Positions 14,486 through 19,833 of a stretch of 19,833 nt of DNA are shown one piece after another. The first letter of the stretch is position 1; each line of letters starts with the position of its first letter. The DNA lies in NCBI GenBank assembly GCA_900538545.1, contig UPYK01000022.1:1-19833 (forward strand). Direction: 5' to 3'. The position numbers and the translations under genes were made by a program. Under the pieces are notes generated by a model. It was not told the origin of the DNA. It saw only the letters and a list, made by a program, of their open reading frames with translations, and made no database searches. The stretch is from an uncultured Eggerthella sp. Its GTDB lineage: Bacteria; Actinomycetota; Coriobacteriia; Coriobacteriales; Eggerthellaceae.

Positions 14486-15493
14486 TTAGAAGAGCACGCC
14501 TGTACTGATGAACGTGAAGGGAATGCAATTGCCGAAGATGAGCAACATCGAAGCGCCGAGCGTTACGAGGAATTGCGAATCGCATCGGTCGAGCAACCCA
14601 CCATGACCAGGCATGATCGTGCCCGAATCCTTGAATCCCGCATTGCGCTTGATGCGCGATTCGACCAGATCGCCGATAACGCCGAGCACGCCACAGATCG
14701 CGCCGAACACGAGCGACTGGACGATGTTCATCTCGACTCCAGGAATGAGCGGGAACAGGCACCAGAACGCCATGGAAAAGACGAGGCCGGCGAAGAAGCC
14801 TTCCCAGGTTTTCTTCGGCGAGACCTGCGGCGTCATCTTGTGCTTGCCGAACTTCGAGCCGATAAGATAAGCGAAGGCATCGTTGCCCCACACGCTCGCG
14901 AAGATACCGAGGATGAGCACGCCTCCCCAGTAATCGGGCACTGACATGCGGATGAGCATGGCCGCTGACATGAGCAGCCCCGTATAGAAGGCGCCGAACA
15001 GGCTCACGGCAACATCGACGATGCGCGCATGGAGCCAGAAAACGTACCACACAAGTAGCACGATGATGAAGAGAGACACCATGACCACCACGCCATTGAT
15101 GCCGAACAGCCACATGGCCAGCGGAAACGAAGCAGATGCCACGATGCCGAGCACTTCGTTGGGAAGCTTCGCATCGGAGCGGAGCATGTAGTAGAACTCG
15201 CCTGCGCAGATTGCGGAAAGCGCCGCCAGATAGATGGCGGTGGTTGCATCGGAGGCGATGATGCAGAGCACCGTGAGCGTGATGTAGACCGCGCCCGTGC
15301 GAACGCGAACCTGTAGGTTAGAAGGATTCTTCAGCTTCGTAGGGGTCTTATCGAGCGCCTTTTGCTTGAACTGGCTTCCACGGGTGGGCTTTTCGTGCTC
15401 TTCGCGCTTGATAATGATCTCTTCGCGCGATTCGACGATGTTGCCCTGTTCATCGGCATGAGTGAAGGTACGGCGGATACGCTCGGTGGGCAT
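14486..15493 (-). CDS. cdsA: Phosphatidate cytidylyltransferase (CDP-diacylglycerol synthase)
   Basis: 335 residues; joins CTP and phosphatidic acid to make CDP-diacylglycerol, the precursor of all major phospholipids, in the inner membrane. The family signature runs from GDLVESRIKRNAGFKDSG (274-291) through MPGHGGLLDRCDS (294-306), with SPKKTWEG at 225-232. About eight hydrophobic segments fill residues 66-330. The first 60 residues are a charged, soluble extension that is longer than in many bacterial CdsA proteins and has no recognised domain. The ATG lies three bases after the uppS stop codon, so the two are translationally coupled. Confidence 0.97.
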   Translation of the reverse strand: MPTERIRRTFTHADEQGNIVESREEIIIKREEHEKPTRGSQFKQKALDKTPTKLKNPSNLQVRVRTGAVYITLTVLCIIASDATTAIYLAALSAICAGEFYYMLRSDAKLPNEVLGIVASASFPLAMWLFGINGVVVMVSLFIIVLLVWYVFWLHARIVDVAVSLFGAFYTGLLMSAAMLIRMSVPDYWGGVLILGIFASVWGNDAFAYLIGSKFGKHKMTPQVSPKKTWEGFFAGLVFSMAFWCLFPLIPGVEMNIVQSLVFGAICGVLGVIGDLVESRIKRNAGFKDSGTIMPGHGGLLDRCDSQFLVTLGASMLLIFGNCIPFTFISTGVLF

Positions 15494-15496
15494 GTG

Positions 15497-16273
15497 CTAC
15501 ACCGCCCCGAAACGGCGATCACGATGCTGGTAATACAGCAACGCACGCAAGAATTCATAGCGGTCGAAATCTGGCCAGAGCACGTCGGTGAAATAGAATT
15601 CCGTATAGGCGATCTGCCAGAGCAAGAAGTTCGAGATGCGCATCTCGCCCGATGTGCGGATGAGCAGGTCGGGGTCGGGAATATCGGCGGTATAGAGGCG
15701 GCTTTCGAATGCGGCTTCCGTGAGCGGTTCGGGCTGCTTTCCCTCCGCAAGTGCCGCAAGCGCCTCGTCGATCGAACGCTGGGCTGCTTCGAGGATCTCG
15801 GCGCGAGAGCCGTAGTTCACGGCGATGACGAGCGTCATGCCCGTGTTGTTCTTGGTCTTCTCCCATGCATCCGAAAACGCGCGGGCCGTCTTTTCGGGAA
15901 GCGCGCTCGTATCGCCGATGGTGGCCACGCGCACACCTTCTTCATGCAGGCCATCGAGCTCGGCGAGCATGGTCTTAGCGAAGAGGTTCATGAGCCCGTT
16001 CACTTCGTCTTGCGGACGCTTCCAGTTTTCCGTGGAGAAAGAATAGATGGTGAGGTAATCCACGCCCACATCGTTCGCGCAGCGGATAGTCTCGCGCACC
16101 GCATTGATGCCCGCTTTGTGGCCGTTCAGACGGTTCATAGCGCGCTGTTTGGCCCAACGCCCGTTCCCGTCCATGATAACGGCAACATGGCGCGGTATGC
16201 GGCTCTGGTCGAGCTTGGCAGGATCGAGCCCCGCAGGGGGATCGGGGAAGATGTAATTCAGCGGTTGCCTCAT
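15497..16273 (-). CDS. uppS: Isoprenyl (undecaprenyl) diphosphate synthase, cis-type
   Basis: 258 residues; adds isopentenyl diphosphate units to farnesyl diphosphate to make the C55 lipid carrier for cell-wall synthesis, at the cytoplasmic membrane face. The conserved HVAVIMDGNGRWA is at 29-41 with catalytic Asp35. Also present are GHKAG, YSFSTENWKRP, the region around DLLIRTSGEMRISNFLLWQ, and the terminal DVLWPDF motif. The N-terminus has an extension of about 25 residues before the core. The start is an ATG 38 bases after frr, with only a weak GAGGCG ribosome-binding site. The gene feeds directly on products of dxr and ispG in the same block. Confidence 0.97.
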   Translation of the reverse strand: MRQPLNYIFPDPPAGLDPAKLDQSRIPRHVAVIMDGNGRWAKQRAMNRLNGHKAGINAVRETIRCANDVGVDYLTIYSFSTENWKRPQDEVNGLMNLFAKTMLAELDGLHEEGVRVATIGDTSALPEKTARAFSDAWEKTKNNTGMTLVIAVNYGSRAEILEAAQRSIDEALAALAEGKQPEPLTEAAFESRLYTADIPDPDLLIRTSGEMRISNFLLWQIAYTEFYFTDVLWPDFDRYEFLRALLYYQHRDRRFGAV

Positions 16274-16311
16274 ACGACGAATGCGCCTCGAACGACTCTG
16301 CCTACGTAAGG

Positions 16312-16869
16312 CTAGACGGTCATGACCTCGTCTTCTTTTTTCTTCAGGATGTCGTCGATCTTAGCGACATAGGAATCCGTGAGCTTCTGGATCTCCTCTT
16401 CGGCGCGGCGCTTCTCGTCTTCGGGAAGGTTGTCTTCCTTCACGCTCTTCTCGACTTCGGTGTTCGCATCACGACGCGCGTTGCGGATGGCGATGCGTGC
16501 TTCTTCGGCGTAGGTCTTGCACTGCTTGGCCAGTTCCTTGCGGCGCTCTTCAGTGAGCGAAGGGAACGGCAGGCGAATGACCTGGCCGTCGTTATTGGGG
16601 TTCACGCCCAGATTGGCGTTCATGATAGCCGCTTCGATCGCGCCGAGCGAGCTCTTATCCCACGGCTCGATGACGAGTGTGTGGGCATCGGGGGTCTTGA
16701 TGGCCGCCATCTGGTTGACCGGCGTGAGCGTGCCGTAGTATTCAGCCTTCACGCGATCGAGGATCATTGCGTTAGCGCGACCAGTGCGAACCGACGAAAG
16801 GTTGGTGTTCAGCTGATCGATAACGCCGTCCATGCGTTTCTTTGCGGTCTCTTTGATGTCGTTTACCAT
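16312..16869 (-). CDS. frr: Ribosome recycling factor
   Basis: 185 residues, the standard length. It works with EF-G to split the post-termination ribosome. Seen are the N-terminal long helix with LSSVRTGRANAMIL (24-37), the hinge region VKAEYYGTLTPVNQMA, the small beta domain with LVIEPWDKSSLGAIEAAI, then PPFPSLTEERRKEL-like LPFPSLTEERRKEL, and a C-terminal long helix pair. GGGGAGG before the ATG at 16869 is a strong ribosome-binding site. A small hairpin (GCGGC-CTTGA-GCCGC) sits just ahead of that site in the leader. Confidence 0.99.
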   Translation of the reverse strand: MVNDIKETAKKRMDGVIDQLNTNLSSVRTGRANAMILDRVKAEYYGTLTPVNQMAAIKTPDAHTLVIEPWDKSSLGAIEAAIMNANLGVNPNNDGQVIRLPFPSLTEERRKELAKQCKTYAEEARIAIRNARRDANTEVEKSVKEDNLPEDEKRRAEEEIQKLTDSYVAKIDDILKKKEDEVMTV

Positions 16870-17209
16870 GCTTCCTCCCCTGGTATGCGGCTCAAGGCCG
16901 CGTTTTTGGCTGGCGCGTGCGTGAGCGCCTGTGCCCTATGATTTCAAACCTCTGTTATTGTAGCGCGAAAATGCCCGCGCGCGATGCCTTTATCGTGCAG
17001 CTCTTCATCGTGCCGTTCGCATGCTTTGGCGCAGCACGCGAAAAGCAAGTACGGCGGCTTGGGCGAAGCGCATGTTCGCCGGCTGCCTCGCGCGGTCATG
17101 CTGCTGCAGAACGCCACGGAACGCCGCAGAACGCGCCGATCTTCTGACACATGCCTGCGCTCCGCGTCGTGTGGCTTACGCCGAAGCGCGAACGGAGTGC
17201 GCTAGCCCG
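16870..17209 (-). promoter_or_regulatory. pyrH-frr intergenic region with candidate frr promoter
   Basis: 340 bases separate pyrH from frr, much more than in genomes where they are tightly linked. A TACAAT -10-like box lies at 16957-16962 on the minus strand, which would give a leader of about 80 bases ending in the GCGGC hairpin and the frr ribosome-binding site; the -35 is poor. The rest is GC-rich with short repeats of GGCGTTC. Frames in it are short and not convincing. Confidence 0.35.
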
Positions 17210-17935
17210 CTAGCCTTCCGCGGTGACCGTGGTGCCGATGTCTTCGCCCTTCAGGATGCGCGAGATATTACCCGGAACCGTGAGGTCGAACACGAGGATG
17301 GGCATGTCGTTGTCCATGCACAGCGAAGTGGCTGTGGAGTCCATGACGTGCAGGCCCTTCGCGAGTACATCGATGTAGCTGATGGTCTCGAAGCGCTTCG
17401 CATCGGGGTGCGTAACCGGATCCGCATCGTAGATGCCATCGACCTTCGTTGCCTTCATGAGGCATTCGGCGTTGATTTCGAGCGCACGCAGTGCCGCGGT
17501 GGTATCGGTGGTGAAATACGGATTGCCCGTGCCTGCCGCGAAGATGACCACGTAGCCCTTTTCCAGATGATGCGTAGCGCGGCGGCGGATGTAGGGTTCC
17601 GAGACCTGGCGCATCTCGATCGCGCTCATAACGCGCGTGGGAATGTCGTGACGCTCGAAAGCATCCTGGAGCGCAAGCGCATTCATGCAGGTAGCGAGCA
17701 TGCCAATGTAGTCTGCGTGCGCGCGGTCCATGCCCTGCGCCGAACCGGCCAGACCGCGGAAGATGTTGCCGCCACCCACCGTGACCGCAAGCTCCACGCC
17801 GTCGTTCACGATCTCTTTGATCTGGACGGCCAGCTCTTCGACCACTTTCGGATCGATGCCGTAGCCCTCTTCGCCCATGAGCGCCTCGCCCGAGAGCTTC
17901 AGGAGCACGCGTTTGTACTTGTAATCCGAGTTCAT
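17210..17935 (-). CDS. pyrH: UMP kinase
   Basis: 241 residues; phosphorylates UMP to UDP in pyrimidine synthesis, a hexameric cytoplasmic enzyme of the amino-acid kinase fold that is usually activated by GTP and inhibited by UTP. Visible motifs are LLKLSGEALMG near the N-terminus, VGGGNIFRG, the region HADYIGMLATCMNALALQD, and DGIYDADPVTHPDAKRFE toward the C-terminal part. The ATG at 17935 begins MNSDYKYKRV and is preceded by AAAGGA; the frame stays open further upstream but without coding character. A small hairpin with a TTCG loop (17958-17973) lies about 23 bases before the start. The usual rpsB and tsf neighbours are not upstream; htrA is. Confidence 0.98.
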   Translation of the reverse strand: MNSDYKYKRVLLKLSGEALMGEEGYGIDPKVVEELAVQIKEIVNDGVELAVTVGGGNIFRGLAGSAQGMDRAHADYIGMLATCMNALALQDAFERHDIPTRVMSAIEMRQVSEPYIRRRATHHLEKGYVVIFAAGTGNPYFTTDTTAALRALEINAECLMKATKVDGIYDADPVTHPDAKRFETISYIDVLAKGLHVMDSTATSLCMDNDMPILVFDLTVPGNISRILKGEDIGTTVTAEG

Positions 17936-18374
17936 GAAGATCCTTTCTTGTGAAGGAATACCCCGAAGGATATATCTCATCCATATTACCCCATCGCTCA
18001 GGCGCAACAGAGCGCATAGGGAAAAATCGATGCATGCGCACAATTCGCACGAAAATCGCGACTCATGCTCTTCTGAGTTTTGGTGCGCGCGGCGTGCCGC
18101 TCCAGATAGGCCTTGCAGACGCGCCCTTCCAAGGGGCTTCGCGAAGTGGAGCGAAAAGAGCCACAAACGAAAGCAGCCTGCCCAAGCACGAACAACAAAG
18201 CAGATGGATCATTGACCGAAGCTCAGCTAAAGCCCAGGAAAAGCGAAAGCGGCCTGCCAAGCAGACCGCTTTCTTTCTCATCCGTTCCTCACAAACGGGA
18301 ATGACCACGAAGTGGGTTGATGGGCAGGTGCGCTTGAGCCACACGTTGCTCAAGCAATAACGATAGCGCAAGTA
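17936..18374 (-). other. htrA-pyrH intergenic region with several hairpins
   Basis: No gene is convincing here. Downstream of htrA the minus-strand transcript would form GCTTGAGC/GCTCAAGC (18332-18355), a small CCAC-TTC-GTGG hairpin, and the strong hairpin at 18245-18273. Nearer pyrH there are shorter pairings such as CCCTT with AAGGG and CTTCGCGAAG. A TAATAT sequence about 60 bases before the pyrH ATG might be its -10 box, without a clear -35. Confidence 0.45.
18245..18273 (-). terminator. Probable terminator or strong 3' hairpin downstream of htrA
   Basis: On the minus strand GAAAGCGGTCTGC pairs with GCAGGCCGCTTTC over 13 positions with one G-U wobble and a 3-base loop, followed by GCTTTTCC. 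On the plus strand the same position would be a C-A mismatch, so the structure is tuned to minus-strand RNA. The T tract is weak, which lowers certainty that it is a rho-independent terminator. Confidence 0.6.
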
Positions 18375-19625
18375 CTACTGCGTATCAGCGCCAAGTTTCA
18401 CTTTGGTCGTTTCTTCCTTGCCATCGCGCAAGTAGGTTACGTCCACTTCATCGTTAGGGCTATGCGAACGGATCGCGAGCACCAGATCGGAAGAGCTTGT
18501 GATCGATTCGCCATCCACCTTCAAGATCACATCGCCTTCCTGCAGGCCCGCTTTGGCAGCGGCGCCCCCGGCAGTAAGCGAGTTGATGTAAGCACCTTCA
18601 GTAGCTTGAATGCCAAAGCGCTGCGCAAGCTCGTTGTTCACAGTAATCAATGAAACGCCCAGCTGCGCATGAGAGGGCGTTTTACCCTGAATGAGCTGCT
18701 CAGCGATGCCGAACGCATAATCGACCGGGATCGCGAAGCCTACACCAGAGCTCGTACCGCTGGTGGACATGATGAGCGTGTTGATGCCGATGAGCTTGCC
18801 TTCAGCATCCACGAGCGCGCCACCGGAATTGCCGGAATTGATGGCCGCATCGGTCTGGATCATGTTGGTATAAAGCGCGCCAGACTCAGAATCAGCGTAA
18901 GAACGGTTCACCGCGGAAACGATACCCGTAGATACCGACTGCTCCATGCCGAACGGGCTGCCAGCGGCCATGACCCACTCGCCCACCTTGAGTTCGGCGG
19001 AGTTACCGATCTCGATAGGCTTCAAGGTTGCGCCGTCGACCTTGATGACAGCCAGGTCGCTTGAAGGATCGGTGCCCACGATCTTCGCTTCGTAGGTTTC
19101 GCCTTCAGCGACGACCTCGAGCGCATCGGCGCCATCGACCACGTGGTTATTCGTAAGGATATAGCCATCTGCTGTGAGCACAACGCCCGAGCCGAGCGAA
19201 GTCTGCTGTAGCTCCTGCGTAGCAGACTGGCCGCCCAACATACCGAACGGCGACATGCTTTGCTGGCTTGTATTGGCATACACGTTGATGTTCACCACGG
19301 AGGGCAGCGTTTTAGCTGCTACCGCTTCAGCGAGCGACATATCATCGGTATTGGCATTGATGGTGATGCCTGAGTTGGTCTCTTGAATGGTATAGCCGTT
19401 GTTCGACGGATTGACCGCGGCGAAGATGCCCAGAGCAAGCACGCAGGCGACAGCTGCGCCGGCGAATGCGATGAAGAAGGTCTTCACGCTCTTGCGGTCC
19501 TTCTTCGGCTTGGGCGTTGCAGGCTGCGCGGGTGTGGGCGCAGGAGCAGGCGCGGGCGCAGCGTTGACCGGAGTGCCTTGCGGGGGCTGAGGTTGAGGTT
19601 GGGATGGTTGAGGTGCATCTGACAT
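18375..19625 (-). CDS. htrA: HtrA-like trypsin-family serine protease, membrane-anchored
   Basis: 416 residues. Residues 1-48 are a Pro/Ala/Gln-rich cytoplasmic tail ending in KPKKDRKSVK, about 49-70 is a single membrane anchor, and the rest is extracytoplasmic. The catalytic triad is His161 in TNNHVV, Asp190 in SSDLAVIK and Ser267 in GNSGGALV. One PDZ domain follows from about 318 to 410 (LGVSLITV, AGLQEGDVILKVDGESI). This is the DegS/PepD-type layout for degrading or sensing misfolded envelope proteins. The ATG at 19625 is preceded by AAGGGGG about 14 bases away, somewhat distant. It stands apart from pyrH by 439 bases and is probably its own transcription unit. Together with the site-2 protease it could form the first step of an envelope-stress cascade (inference). 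Confidence 0.95.
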   Translation of the reverse strand: MSDAPQPSQPQPQPPQGTPVNAAPAPAPAPTPAQPATPKPKKDRKSVKTFFIAFAGAAVACVLALGIFAAVNPSNNGYTIQETNSGITINANTDDMSLAEAVAAKTLPSVVNINVYANTSQQSMSPFGMLGGQSATQELQQTSLGSGVVLTADGYILTNNHVVDGADALEVVAEGETYEAKIVGTDPSSDLAVIKVDGATLKPIEIGNSAELKVGEWVMAAGSPFGMEQSVSTGIVSAVNRSYADSESGALYTNMIQTDAAINSGNSGGALVDAEGKLIGINTLIMSTSGTSSGVGFAIPVDYAFGIAEQLIQGKTPSHAQLGVSLITVNNELAQRFGIQATEGAYINSLTAGGAAAKAGLQEGDVILKVDGESITSSSDLVLAIRSHSPNDEVDVTYLRDGKEETTKVKLGADTQ

Positions 19626-19734
19626 AGTCTGCAGAAACCCCCTTTTTTCGTCTCGGGAATAGTTACTTGGAAAACGTTACTAGAGGAATATGGAGCACCT
19701 ATGTTGAGCAAACAAATTCACAACTTTTCTAAAG

Positions 19735-19833
19735 AAGGTGACAAACTACCCGGTCGTTCGACATCTTTTCCCATCTATCTCACGCAAGCAGCACGCCCAA
19801 GGGGCACTTGTAATTACCCGCTTTCGCTGTTCG
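19735..19833 (-). repeat. Right copy of the window-end repeat (runs off the window)
   Basis: Read on the minus strand this copy begins (within the window) CGAACAG..AAAGCGGGT and ends with the 29-bp core at 19735-19763, identical to 231-259. The flanks can pair: AAGATG upstream with CACCTT downstream, one G-U, and a T-rich tail follows, so it could be a terminator for whatever gene lies beyond the right edge. It lies 110 bases upstream of the htrA start codon. The middle part differs in sequence and length from the left copy. Confidence 0.75.

Noticed and set aside
16882..16908. Plus-strand terminator (GCGGC hairpin followed by TTTTT)
   Set aside because: No plus-strand gene precedes it. It is better read as a hairpin in the minus-strand leader of frr.

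Overview
The window looks like the chromosome of a moderate-GC actinobacterium, most likely a member of the Coriobacteriia (Eggerthellaceae-like). This is an inference from gene order and protein style: pyrH, frr, uppS, cdsA, dxr, rseP, ispG and proS all lie on one strand, isoprenoid synthesis is by the MEP route, HtrA has a proline-rich cytoplasmic tail, and there is a large alanine-rich coiled-coil surface protein. No rRNA or phylogenetic marker was compared. Every confidently called gene is on the minus strand, so transcription runs from the right end to the left.

Right half (about 7.6-19.6 kb): a dense housekeeping block. In transcription order it holds htrA (membrane-anchored serine protease), pyrH (UMP kinase), frr (ribosome recycling), uppS (undecaprenyl diphosphate synthase), cdsA (CDP-diacylglycerol synthase), dxr (MEP pathway), an RseP-type site-2 protease, ispG (MEP pathway), proS (prolyl-tRNA synthetase) and a U32-family protein. 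Dxr and IspG make isoprenoid precursors, UppS turns them into the cell-wall lipid carrier, and CdsA feeds phospholipid synthesis. HtrA and RseP are the two protease types used in envelope-stress proteolysis. The site-2 protease is unusual: it lacks the PDZ domain and carries a winged-helix-like insert in its cytoplasmic loop.

Middle (about 4.5-7.6 kb): gene-poor. It has one tRNA-Ala(GGC) with encoded CCA, a 109-residue unknown protein whose gene ends 15 bases upstream of that tRNA, and a duplicated tRNA 3' end with its own terminator. Between the two tRNA 3' copies is a hairpin-rich insert bounded by T-arm-like sequences. A further 1.7 kb holds palindromes and repeats but no convincing gene.

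Left (about 0.2-4.5 kb): a long secreted, membrane-anchored coiled-coil protein with a strong UUCG terminator, then a small unknown protein and a single-domain Old Yellow Enzyme flavin oxidoreductase, probably in one operon.

The two ends of the window carry inverted copies of one repeat. Its most conserved part is a 29-bp terminator-like hairpin, which serves as the terminator of the flavin oxidoreductase gene at the left and lies upstream of htrA at the right.
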